Shown here piece after piece: positions 25,565 to 33,275 of a DNA stretch of 64,000 nt. Position 1 is the stretch's first letter. Each line of letters opens with the position of its first letter. The stretch spans positions 2,604,001 to 2,668,000 of the forward strand of contig CP074390.1 of the NCBI GenBank assembly GCA_022041995.1, given 5' to 3'. Below the pieces are notes generated by a model, which saw nothing but the letters and a program-made list of their open reading frames with translations, was not told the DNA's origin and ran no database searches. Source of the stretch: Cupriavidus necator. GTDB lineage: Bacteria; Pseudomonadota; Gammaproteobacteria; Burkholderiales; Burkholderiaceae. A program made the translations under genes and the position numbers.

Positions 25565-26571
25565 ACTGGGTAGCAACTGGCGCGCTGCCCCCAGGCCTGA
25601 CCATCGTCGACGCCCACCACCACCTGTGGCAACTCGGGCGCGGCCGCTATCCCTGGCTGCAGGACGAATACCGGCCGCAGAGCTTTTTTCTCGGCGATTA
25701 CCAGGCCCTGCGCAGCGATTACCTGGAGGCGCAGTACGCGCATGACACCAGCGTCGTCACCGTGCTGGCCACTGTGCACGTAGAGGCCGAACGCGACCGC
25801 CGCGAAGCCGTCGACGAGACCGCGTGGCTGCACCGGGAAGCCTGGCGCCCCGGCATGGCTGCCGCGGTGGTGGCCTACGCACCGTTCGGCACCCCCGGGT
25901 GCGCCGAACTCCTGGCGCGCCAGGCTGGTTTTGCGCGGGTCAGGGGGATCCGGAGCAAACCGCTGACAGCGGCGGCGCCGGGCGAGTCGGTGGCAGGGCG
26001 TCCCGGGTCGATGCAGGACCAGGCCTGGCTGGAGGACCTGGCGCGGCTGGAACGCCATGGCCTGTCGTGGGACCTGCGGGTACCGTTCTGGCACCTGCGC
26101 GAGGCGGCCCAGGTGGCGGCCGCCTTGCCGGGCGTTCCCATTGCGCTCAATCACGCGGGCCTGCCGCTGGATCGCTCGGAAGAGGGCCTGGCTAGCTGGC
26201 GCGCCGGCATGGAGGCGCTGGCCGCCTGCGCCAATGTGTCGGTCAAGCTGTCGGAATTCGGGCTGGCCGGCGGGCGCTGGGATGCGCAGGGCAACCGCCG
26301 CATCGTGCGCGAGGTGCTGGCGATTTTCGGGCATGAGCGGGCGATGTTCGGCAGCAACCTGCCGGTCTCGGGCCTGAGCGCGGACTTCGGCACGATTCTC
26401 GGCATGGTGTGCGAGGCGCTGCCGGATCCCGTGGACAGGCAGCGCGTGCTGGCCGGGAATGCGGCGAGGTTCTATCACATAGCGCCGGCGCAAATGATGG
26501 TGCGAAGCGAAGCCAACGATGCTAAGGGTGCTCCAAAGCCGTCAGGGCTGCCTAACGCGCGCATGCTATAA
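25561..26571 (+). CDS. Amidohydrolase-superfamily lactonase-like enzyme (COG3618 type)
   Basis: A 336-aa TIM-barrel hydrolase. The metal site starts with IVDAHHHLWQLGRGRYPWLQ at the N-terminus, typical of fuconolactonase and 2-pyrone-4,6-dicarboxylate hydrolase relatives. Further motifs are VRGIRSKPL, VPIALNHAGLPLD, VSVKLSEFGLAG and the late MFGSNLPVSGL, where an Asn stands at the position often occupied by Asp. The ATG at 25561 overlaps the MFS stop; a GTG two codons earlier also exists. It probably opens a sugar lactone imported by the adjoining carrier. Confidence 0.83.
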   Translation: MNWVATGALPPGLTIVDAHHHLWQLGRGRYPWLQDEYRPQSFFLGDYQALRSDYLEAQYAHDTSVVTVLATVHVEAERDRREAVDETAWLHREAWRPGMAAAVVAYAPFGTPGCAELLARQAGFARVRGIRSKPLTAAAPGESVAGRPGSMQDQAWLEDLARLERHGLSWDLRVPFWHLREAAQVAAALPGVPIALNHAGLPLDRSEEGLASWRAGMEALAACANVSVKLSEFGLAGGRWDAQGNRRIVREVLAIFGHERAMFGSNLPVSGLSADFGTILGMVCEALPDPVDRQRVLAGNAARFYHIAPAQMMVRSEANDAKGAPKPSGLPNARML

Positions 26572-26609
26572 AGGCCGATCTTCGCCGAAGTCCCGCCTGA
26601 GCGGCCACC

Positions 26610-27599
26610 ATGCCAGACCTCCCCGCCACCCTCTCCAGTGCCTCCACCCTGCGCAAACGCCTGCATATGCGGCATCTGCGCCTGGCCCTGGCCCTGGCCG
26701 AGCACCGCTCGCTGCGGCGCGCCGCCGCACAGATGGCGCTGTCCCAGCCAGCCGTCACCAAGGCATTGCGCGAGCTCGAGAGCGTGGTTGGCACGTTGCT
26801 GTTCACGCGCCATGCGCGCGGCATCGAGCCGACGGTATTCGGCGAGGCGCTGATCCGCTACGCGCGCGTGGTGCTGGCCGACCTGGATGCCCTGCATGAT
26901 GAATTTGCCGCCATCGCCGCGGGCGAGGTCGGCAAGGTGCGGCTCGGCTCGATCCTGGCCCCGGTGCCTTCGGTGCTGTCCGGTGTCATCAACGCGCTCA
27001 AGGCGCGCTATCCGCATTTGCATATCGTGATGCAGGTCGATACCAGCGACGTGCTGGTGCAGGCTCTGCGGCAGGATGCGCTGGACGTGGTAATCGGACG
27101 CATCCCTGAGGGTACGGTGGCCGACGATCTCGACTTCGAGCCACTGTTCGAAGAGTCGCTGGCCATCGTGGCGCGCGCCGGCCATCCGCAGGCGGGCAAG
27201 CGCAGCGTCAAGCTGGCCGCCCTGGCTGGCTACCCCTGGATCATCCCGCCAGCGGCCGTGCCGATGTGGCAGATCATCGACCAGACCTTCCGCGACAACC
27301 GCGTGCCGCTGCCGGAAGACATCATCGAGACCTCGTCGATCATGGGCACGCTGCCGCTGCTGGCGGAGAGCGACCGCATTGCCGTCGTGCCGGGTGCCAT
27401 CGCGGACTACTTCGGCTCGCTGGGCGCGCTGGCAGTCCTGCCGGTGCCGATGCGGGGGCAGTTGGTTCCCTATGGGATTGTGGTGCGCCGGCGCCGTGCC
27501 GCGACGCCGGCCATGCGCCTGCTGATCGACGCGGTGCGCGCGGCGCGGCCCGGCCAGCCGAATGCGGTGGCTGAATTGGAGTCATTACCTGGCAGGTAA
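26610..27599 (+). CDS. LysR-family transcriptional regulator
   Basis: A 329-aa LTTR. The winged helix-turn-helix lies near residues 20-80 (MRHLRLALALAEHRSLRRAA, MALSQPAVTKALRELESVVG, LLFTRHARGIEPT), and the effector-binding domain fills the rest (VRLGSILAPVPSVL, DALDVVIGRIPEG). It resembles the GbpR/PcaQ subgroup that senses sugars or aromatic acids. It follows the amidohydrolase gene by 38 bases in the same direction and probably regulates the propeller-MFS-amidohydrolase cluster. Confidence 0.88.
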   Translation: MPDLPATLSSASTLRKRLHMRHLRLALALAEHRSLRRAAAQMALSQPAVTKALRELESVVGTLLFTRHARGIEPTVFGEALIRYARVVLADLDALHDEFAAIAAGEVGKVRLGSILAPVPSVLSGVINALKARYPHLHIVMQVDTSDVLVQALRQDALDVVIGRIPEGTVADDLDFEPLFEESLAIVARAGHPQAGKRSVKLAALAGYPWIIPPAAVPMWQIIDQTFRDNRVPLPEDIIETSSIMGTLPLLAESDRIAVVPGAIADYFGSLGALAVLPVPMRGQLVPYGIVVRRRRAATPAMRLLIDAVRAARPGQPNAVAELESLPGR

Positions 27600-27634
27600 T
27601 GGTCATGCGTCCCAACGCGTGCTGTAATGCAGCC

Positions 27635-28528
27635 ATGGAAACGCTGACCCCCGCCTCCGAAGCCACCCTCGACTTCCCCGGCCTGCTGCGTTACTGGCGC
27701 GGCAAGCGCGGTTACAGCCAGCTAGCGCTGTCGCTGGCGGCCGGGGTATCGCAGCGCCACATCTCTTTCCTGGAATCCGGCCGCGCCCGCCCCAGCCGTG
27801 AAATGGTGCTGGCGCTGGCGGAACGCCTGGGCGTGCCGCTGCGCCAGCGCAATCGGCTGCTGCTGGCCGGCGGCTTTGCCCCGGCCTACAGCGAACACGC
27901 GCTGGCTTCGCCGCCGCTGCAGATGGTGCAGCAGGCGATTGCGCTGATCCTGGCCAAGCAGGAGCCGTACCCGGCCGTGGTGCTGGACCGCTTCTGGAAC
28001 CTGGTGGATGCCAACCTGGCCTACCGGCGCATGCTCGATGCCCTGCTGGGCGAGCGCGTGCCGGCATCGCTCGCGCAAGGCAGCCACAGGATCAACCTGA
28101 TGCTGACAGTGTTTGATCCACAGGGCCTGTGGCCGGTGATCGAGAACGCGCGCCAGGTCGGGCGCTACCTGTTGCGGCGCGTGTGGCAGGAGCTGCAGGT
28201 GCAGGCCCACGACCAGACCGCGCGCGAGATCTTCGGGCGCATCGCCGCCTGGCATCCTGACATGGTCGGGCCGGGCGGCGTGCTGCTGCGCGAGGACGAC
28301 GGCACCGATGGCCCGCCGGCGCCATTGCTGCCGGTGGTGCTGCATGCGGGCGCGTTCCGCGCGTCGCTGTTCTCGACGCTGACCACGCTGGGCATTCCAC
28401 AGGACATCACGCTGCAGGAGCTGCGCATCGAATGCTTCTTCCCGGCCGACGATGCCACCCGCACCCTGTTTGAAACGCAGGGCGCGCTGCAGCGGCCGGC
28501 GCTCAGAAGCGGTAGCGCAGATAAATGA
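27635..28528 (+). CDS. XRE-family regulator with MmyB-like C-terminal domain
   Basis: A 297-aa protein with a Cro/C1-type helix-turn-helix at residues about 10-65 (LLRYWRGKRGYSQLALSLAA, SQRHISFLESGRARPSREMV) and a C-terminal MmyB-like ligand-binding domain (ALILAKQEPYPAVVLDRFWN, DITLQELRIECFFPADD). Members bind lipids or other small ligands. The frame opens earlier at 27599 but METLTPASE at 27635 is the better family start. Its 3' end overlaps the pagL 3' end by 26 bases on the opposite strand. Confidence 0.85.
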   Translation: METLTPASEATLDFPGLLRYWRGKRGYSQLALSLAAGVSQRHISFLESGRARPSREMVLALAERLGVPLRQRNRLLLAGGFAPAYSEHALASPPLQMVQQAIALILAKQEPYPAVVLDRFWNLVDANLAYRRMLDALLGERVPASLAQGSHRINLMLTVFDPQGLWPVIENARQVGRYLLRRVWQELQVQAHDQTAREIFGRIAAWHPDMVGPGGVLLREDDGTDGPPAPLLPVVLHAGAFRASLFSTLTTLGIPQDITLQELRIECFFPADDATRTLFETQGALQRPALRSGSADK

Positions 28529-29138
28529 CGTGGAAGCTGGTGCCAGGATTGGGCTGCTTGATGCCGCCATTGGACAGGTGCTGGAAGCGGTAGCCGGCGG
28601 TAAAGCGCCGGTCCTTGCCCACCGTCAGGCCGATCCCGGCGTACTCCGAGAACTGGAAGGCAGTGGAGATGTCGTGGTCGCCCGAGGTGTGCGTGCTGGT
28701 CAGCAGGCGCGGCCCGACCGACAGTTCAAGGAAGGGCACCCAGGTGTGGCGCCACCATGCGATCCGCACCACCGGCGAGGCACCGAACTCCCATAGGTCG
28801 TTGGGTTGGTTGTCGCTGCTGCTGTGCCAGCGCGCAACGTTGACCTCCCATTGCAGGTCGACCTGCCAGCCTTGCGGATTGCCCCACGCAAAGCCCGAAT
28901 CCCACAACATGGCAACCTCGGCCTTCTGCACGTCGTGGGTATCGTCGAAGCCGTAGCCAAGCTGCACGGCAGGCGCGGCGCGCGCCGTCGCTCCCAGGCA
29001 CAAGGGCAGGGCAAGCAGGCCCGCGGCGACAGTGCGGCGCACTCGCTGTTGCCACGCACGCCGGCAGCGCGGGGACGGATGGAAGGAGGAACAACTCACA
29101 TGGCGGTCTGGTCTGGCTTCTTGTTCGTGTCGGCGCAT
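28503..29138 (-). CDS. pagL: Lipid A 3-O-deacylase, PagL family
   Basis: An outer-membrane beta-barrel esterase that removes the 3-position acyl chain of lipid A. The conserved catalytic block RFQHLSNGGIKQPNPG (His and Ser) lies near the C-terminus, and the protein ends in LRYRF with the aromatic residue outer-membrane proteins need. A signal sequence TVAAGLLALPLCLGATARA precedes the barrel. The start is uncertain: the ATG at 29138 is used here, an upstream ATG exists at 29216, and a GTG just before VRRTVAAG would also give a neat signal peptide. None has a strong RBS. It converges on the XRE gene. Confidence 0.82.
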   Translation of the reverse strand: MRRHEQEARPDRHVSCSSFHPSPRCRRAWQQRVRRTVAAGLLALPLCLGATARAAPAVQLGYGFDDTHDVQKAEVAMLWDSGFAWGNPQGWQVDLQWEVNVARWHSSSDNQPNDLWEFGASPVVRIAWWRHTWVPFLELSVGPRLLTSTHTSGDHDISTAFQFSEYAGIGLTVGKDRRFTAGYRFQHLSNGGIKQPNPGTSFHVIYLRYRF

Positions 29139-29372
29139 GGGAAGCACGGATGAAGAGGTGCTGCGTTGTTGTCCGGCAAGGCATGAGGCGGCCGCCACTG
29201 CGGGCACCGCTTGCACATGCGCTGCCTCCCTCCCTTATTTGTAGTACACGGGAAGCCACCTTGCGATGTCGGACATGCCCAAACGTGGGCCAGGGTCCGT
29301 GCAAAGAAAAAATAACAATCGTGCTAACATTCGCGGGCCGACGCCGGCTACATGGCCGCGCCGGTTCGTTAC

Positions 29373-29524
29373 GTCTTCAGGGCGGGGTGAAAGTCCCCAC
29401 CGGCGGTATGCCGCGGCGCGCAGTGCGTGTCCCGGTGAGCCCGCGAGCGCTCGCATTCCCGTGCGGGGTCAGCAGACCTGGTGAGAGGCCAGGGCCGACG
29501 GTCATAGTCCGGATGAAAGAAGAT
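29373..29524 (+). ncRNA. FMN riboswitch (RFN element)
   Basis: The conserved RFN blocks are all visible: TCTTC then GGGCGGGGTGAAAGTCCCCAC, CGGCGGTATGCC, CCCGCGAGCG, GGTCAGCAGACCTGGTGAGA and GCCGACGGTCATAGTCCGGATGAAAGAAGA, with the outer P1 stem formed by TCTTC and GAAGA. It binds FMN and would repress ribB, which starts about 175 bases downstream. A GC-rich region with a possible hairpin (29580-29645) lies between them and may act as the expression platform. Confidence 0.96.
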
Positions 29525-29699
29525 GGGCGGAGCTTGCCCGCGCGGCCTGGCGCCTTGCCCGGCCTTGCGGTTTGCTGTTGCCTTGCGCCGCGCGCAGGGC
29601 GCGGCTGTTCGTGCGTGCGCTTGAGGCGCGGCGTGCGGCGCTGCAACTCCGTTGATCCTTCCCCTGGAACGCCCATTGATGCTGAACAAGGAGCGTTTC

Positions 29700-30383
29700 A
29701 TGCCTAGCCTTTCCACCGAAGCTGTTGCACCCGAGGTGTCCGCCGATCTTGCCGCCGATGCCGACCCCCGTTCCCTGGCCGCGCGCATCGCGCAGGCGCT
29801 GGACGCCATGCGCGAAGGCCGGCCGGTCGTGCTGCTCGACGATGACGACCGCGAGAACGAGGCCGACCTGATCCTGGCCGCGGAACGCCTGACCAACGCC
29901 AACATGGCGATGATGATCCGCGAATGCAGCGGCATCGTCTGCCTGTGCCTGACCGAGGACAAGGTGCGCAGCCTCGGCCTGCGGCCGATGGTCGAGCACA
30001 ACCGCAGCCAGTATGGCACCGCCTTCACGGTATCGATCGAAGCCCGCGAAGGTGTCAGCACGGGTGTCAGCGCCGCCGATCGCATTACCACCATCCGCGC
30101 TGCCATTGCGGGGGATGCGGGCACCGGTGCGGTGGTCAGCCCGGGCCATGTGTTTCCGCTGGTGGCGCGCGACGGCGGCGTGCTGGTGCGCCGCGGCCAT
30201 ACCGAGGGCTCGGTCGACCTGGCCCGCATGGCGGGCCTGTCGCCGGCGGCGGTGCTGTGCGAGCTGATGAACCCGGATGGCACCATGGCGCGCCGGCCGG
30301 AGGCGCTGGCCTTTGCCGAGATGTACCAGTTGCCGGTGCTGACCATTGAGGACCTGGTGGCCTGGCGGCGCCTGCACGACTGA
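29700..30383 (+). CDS. ribB: 3,4-dihydroxy-2-butanone-4-phosphate synthase
   Basis: Converts ribulose-5-phosphate to the four-carbon precursor of riboflavin, releasing formate. The product is 227 aa, near E. coli RibB, with no GTP cyclohydrolase II domain fused. Active-site motifs are VVLLDDDDRENEADLI, IRECSGIVCLCLTED, VSIEAREGVSTGVSAADR, PGHVFPLVARDGGVLVRRGHTEGSVDLA and CELMNPDGTMAR. AAGGAG stands 7 bases before the ATG at 29700, which decides against the upstream ATGs at 29652 and 29679. Expression is controlled by the FMN riboswitch upstream. A stand-alone riboswitch-controlled ribB is a common second copy in proteobacteria. Confidence 0.95.
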   Translation: MPSLSTEAVAPEVSADLAADADPRSLAARIAQALDAMREGRPVVLLDDDDRENEADLILAAERLTNANMAMMIRECSGIVCLCLTEDKVRSLGLRPMVEHNRSQYGTAFTVSIEAREGVSTGVSAADRITTIRAAIAGDAGTGAVVSPGHVFPLVARDGGVLVRRGHTEGSVDLARMAGLSPAAVLCELMNPDGTMARRPEALAFAEMYQLPVLTIEDLVAWRRLHD

Positions 30384-30488
30384 AAAGTCGCCGTTTGCAC
30401 GCACACCGGCATGCAAACGGTGCCGGGATGCGTGCTTCCTGTGCGACAATGCGGATCGCTTTTTTCCCGTCTATATGAGGGCAATTCC

Positions 30489-31076
30489 ATGGTGTTCCGC
30501 ATTTTTAGGCGCGCCGCCGCGTTTGCTGGCTGCCTGATCGGCCTGGCCGCACCGCATGCGCATGCCGAAGGCAGCGCCGGCCCGGCCCCGTCCGCCGTTC
30601 CTTCCAGCACGAGCCGCCCGGCCGCGGCCGCCGGCCTGTACGAGTGCCAGGTCGCCGGCGCCGGCACTGTGTTCCGGTCCACGCCCAGGGAAGGCTGCCG
30701 CCTGGTCGCGGCACCCGATCCCGCCGCCCCCGATCCGCAACGATGGCTGCCCCTGATGGGTGCCAATGGCGTGATTTCCTATTTCGACCAGTCCGCGGTG
30801 CGCCGCCAGGGCACTGAAGTTGGCGTGGAGGTGATGCGCAATTCGCCGTCGGGCGTGATCCGCACCGCCAGCGGCGAGCCGATCCGCTCGTCGCTCAAGC
30901 GCATGGTGCTGAACTGCGCCACGTCCATGTTCGCCGTGGTCGAGCAGACGCTCTACAGCAAGCGCTTTGCGCGCGGCGACTCGCTCTATACGATCCGCGC
31001 GCCGCAGTACGGCACCTTCCAGACCGCTGGCCCCGGCACGATTGCCGGAGAGTTGCTGCGCAAGCTGTGCAGGTAA
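30489..31076 (+). CDS. Exported protein, surface-adhesin E-like
   Basis: A 195-aa secreted protein with signal peptide MVFRIFRRAAAFAGCLIGLAAPHAHA. A proline/alanine-rich linker follows (residues 28-48), then a compact domain: LYECQVAGAGTVFRSTPREGC, NGVISYFDQSAVRRQGTEVG and LNCATSMFAVVEQTLYS. The layout (a paired Cys, ISYFD-type strand and repeated short beta strands) is similar to the surface-adhesin E family, though I cannot confirm that. No clear operon partner. The function is unknown. Confidence 0.7.
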   Translation: MVFRIFRRAAAFAGCLIGLAAPHAHAEGSAGPAPSAVPSSTSRPAAAAGLYECQVAGAGTVFRSTPREGCRLVAAPDPAAPDPQRWLPLMGANGVISYFDQSAVRRQGTEVGVEVMRNSPSGVIRTASGEPIRSSLKRMVLNCATSMFAVVEQTLYSKRFARGDSLYTIRAPQYGTFQTAGPGTIAGELLRKLCR

Positions 31077-31252
31077 GCCCGGCGGCGACCGGCGATCCAC
31101 GGCTCCCTATCCAGCTCCCTATCAGGGTTTGTCCCGGTCAACGGCGCGCAAACCTTTCTCGTTGATGCTGGTGACAGGGCGCGAGCGCAAAAGCGCCAGT
31201 CATGGCAGGCATCCCTGCCATACCTACCTGCAGCGCAAACGAGGAGATGGAA

Positions 31253-31486
31253 ATGAAGAAATGGATCGTCATGCTGTCGATGGCAATGTTTGGTGCGGGC
31301 GCGATGGCGCAGACGCCGGCGACTCCGGCGACTCCGGCAACGCCTGCCACCCCGGCGGCTGCTTCGACTGACAAGGCCGCGCCGGCCAAGGCGGACAGCA
31401 GCAAGGCCAAGGCCAAGAAGACCAGCAGCAAGAAGAAGAGCCATGCGCCTGCGGCCAAGGATCCGATGAAGAACAAAGGCGCCTGA
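31253..31486 (+). CDS. Small exported Ala/Pro/Lys-rich protein with ATP tripeptide repeats
   Basis: A 77-aa protein with signal peptide MKKWIVMLSMAMFGAGAMA. The mature part begins with TPATPATPATPATP, a tandem triplet, then a lysine-rich tail (KAKAKKTSSKKKSH). GAGGAG lies 6 bases before the ATG at 31253; an ATG two codons earlier would overlap that site. Such small basic exported proteins are common in Burkholderiales and have no assigned function. An 8-bp hairpin (ATGGCAGG / CCTGCCAT at 31202-31221) lies just upstream. Confidence 0.72.
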   Translation: MKKWIVMLSMAMFGAGAMAQTPATPATPATPATPAAASTDKAAPAKADSSKAKAKKTSSKKKSHAPAAKDPMKNKGA

Positions 31487-32002
31487 GCGCGCTGACGATG
31501 GCGGCGGGCGCACGGCTCCCCGGCAAGCGGGGATGCAGGCTGCGCCCGTGACTGCCATGCCGCCACGCAGATGATGGCTGGCCGTGCCTGCATGGCGCGG
31601 ACCCGCCGCGCGCAGGACAGCCCTGCGGCACGCATTGCGTGTCTTCCGGGGGGATAAAGCCGGGCATGTCGGGCGGATCGCAACAGGAGGCTTCGGCCTC
31701 CTTTTTTTTGGTCCGCTGCCGCAGGCTTCCGCCGCCGCAAGCCAGGCTGGTCACGGTGGCGGTGGTCCTGCTGATTACCCGCGCGCTGCAGCGGCTGGTG
31801 TCGAAAACCTTCAAGGCGGTGCAGAGGACCAGTTCAACACCGACGACGTGCAGATCATGTCGCCACCGGACAAGACCGTCTACGTGCCCGGGGCCAAGTG
31901 GTACGAGGCGCCCGGGTCGCCACAGGTCGATCCGGCAGCGCGGCCGCAGCGCGCGCCGTCGCGCGCGGCATGAACGCCGGCGGCGCGAGCGCTCAGCCCA
32001 GC
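31487..32002. other. Gene-poor stretch with terminator and possible remnant
   Basis: A strong terminator lies at 31685-31709. After it, one plus-strand frame ends with DQFNTDDVQIMSPPDKTVYVPGAKWYEAPG (31830-31925), which looks protein-like, while a hydrophobic stretch (LVTVAVVLLITRALQ) occurs just before in another frame. No start codon joins them. It may be a frameshifted small gene or chance. Confidence 0.3.
31685..31709 (+). terminator. Intrinsic terminator
   Basis: AGGAGGC and GCCTCCT form a 7-bp stem with a TTCG tetraloop, followed by eight T. It is a textbook Rho-independent terminator, about 200 bases after the stop of the small exported protein gene. Confidence 0.88.
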
Positions 32003-32434
32003 TTAGTCAGCCACCTGGCGCGACTTCCATTGTCCGTTGGACTGCTTGCAGAACCAGCCGCTCCAGTGCTCTTCAGCGCTGCCGCGCTTGAGGTCTGACT
32101 TCAGGCGCCGGCAGGGCTGGCCCTTGTCGGTCTTGCTTTCGACCGGCGTGATGGTGCCGTCGATCTGCTGGCGCCGCCCCGCCGCGGGGAACGTCCATTC
32201 AACGGTCTTGCCGTCGGCCGTATCGTTCAGTGCCGTGCGCACTGACTTGGCCAGCGATGCGCCTTCCTTGTCGTTGAGGGTGCCGATGATGGTGCCGCTC
32301 AGGTAATTGTCGAAGTACGCCTGCGCCGGTGCCGCAGCGGCAAACAGCAGGGCGGCACCAAGCGCGCCAGTGACAGCGGCGCGCAGGGCAGGGCGGACAG
32401 GGCTGGCGGTAGGGTCGGATGGCCGAGGCAGCAT
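32003..32434 (-). CDS. 17-kDa surface-antigen-like exported protein (RT0821/Lpp0805 type)
   Basis: A 143-aa exported protein. After the basic start and hydrophobic segment AAVTGALGAALLFAAAAPAQA comes a domain with SAGTIIG-like LSGTIIGTLNDKEGASLAKSVRTALNDTADGKTVEW and a C-terminal paired-Cys part (GQPCRRL, GWFCKQSNGQWK). This matches the rickettsial 17-kDa-antigen-like family without a lipobox. AAGGAA lies before the ATG at 32434, so the longer open frame to 32485 is not used. The role in the envelope is unknown. Confidence 0.75.
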   Translation of the reverse strand: MLPRPSDPTASPVRPALRAAVTGALGAALLFAAAAPAQAYFDNYLSGTIIGTLNDKEGASLAKSVRTALNDTADGKTVEWTFPAAGRRQQIDGTITPVESKTDKGQPCRRLKSDLKRGSAEEHWSGWFCKQSNGQWKSRQVAD

Positions 32435-32636
32435 GACGATTCCTTGTGGCTTCGTGGTGGCGTTTGGGTGGCATTGTAAGCGCAATGCAGCGCCGCAGCA
32501 GCGCTCGGTGCGGTTGACACCTGTCAGCCGCTGACCTAGCGTTCATTGTTGCCCCTGCGCTGCGCGTTGGCCGGCAGCGGCGCCTGTTGTGCGCTTTGCA
32601 CGGCAAGCGCCTTTCCCCCCTGCGAGAGGAGATCCC

Positions 32637-32972
32637 ATGAAGCTGCGCTATCTGACCATCGGCCTGGCACTTGCCTGCGCATTCGGCACGCTGCACGCCC
32701 AGACCACGGGCAAGGCCGACAAATTCAATCCCTACACCGACGGCGCCAAGCAGGACAAATTCAGCCCGTACTCGGATGGCGCAAAAAGCGACAACGTGAC
32801 CTCGCTGAACCCGGGAGCCCGCCCTGACCAGATGGAGCCGATCCAGGGCGGCGCGCAGAAGTCCTTCGACTCATACAGCCAGGGCGGCATGAAGAGCGGG
32901 AAGTTCGATCCGTATTCCGAAGGCGCCAAGAGCGGCAAGTTTGATCCATACAGCGAAGGCGCTAAAAAGTAA
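32637..32972 (+). CDS. Exported repeat protein with (K/D)KF-PY-(S/T)-(D/E)GAK units
   Basis: A 111-aa protein with signal peptide MKLRYLTIGLALACAFGTLHA. The mature chain is a string of about 11-12-residue units: DKFNPYTDGAKQ, DKFSPYSDGAKS, a diverged middle part, KSFDSYSQGGMKS, GKFDPYSEGAKS, GKFDPYSEGAKK. The first and last units are nearly identical and the central ones have drifted, so the array grew by duplication. GAGAGGAG precedes the ATG. There are no cysteines. The function is unknown; a periplasmic or surface-exposed flexible protein is likely. Confidence 0.72.
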   Translation: MKLRYLTIGLALACAFGTLHAQTTGKADKFNPYTDGAKQDKFSPYSDGAKSDNVTSLNPGARPDQMEPIQGGAQKSFDSYSQGGMKSGKFDPYSEGAKSGKFDPYSEGAKK

Positions 32973-33275
32973 CACTGTATTAATGGGGCCGGCTGCCGGC
33001 CGGCCCCGATCTGCACCAGATTCTCGCAACCGGCAGAGGTTGGCCTCGCCGGGACTTGCGGCCGTGTGACCCCGGCGCCCGCAAAGCCTTGTCCGGAGCG
33101 GCTTTCGGGCAACCTGGCCAACATTTTGTTTCAAACCTTGCGTGATCGAAACGTGACTTCTGCGTCTCGAATTGTTATGGTTTATTGCGCATCGCAACAA
33201 ACCGGACACAGTGCCCCGCGGGCCGTCTGCCTCGTGTCCGGGCCTCGCCACTCGGCGTCGGGCCCGTCTCTTGCT
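32973..33275. other. Upstream region of opgG
   Basis: No gene is supported. A GC-only inverted repeat (GGGGCCGG / CCGGCCCC near 32984-33006) follows the repeat-protein stop without a T run and could be its weak terminator. An AT-richer patch at 33110-33190 is a plausible opgG promoter zone; no convincing -35/-10 pair was identified. Confidence 0.35.

Noticed and set aside
31319..31360. Short direct repeats in the small exported protein gene as a CRISPR-like array
   Set aside because: The 9-base units are contiguous codon triplets that encode an ATP-tripeptide repeat, without spacers.
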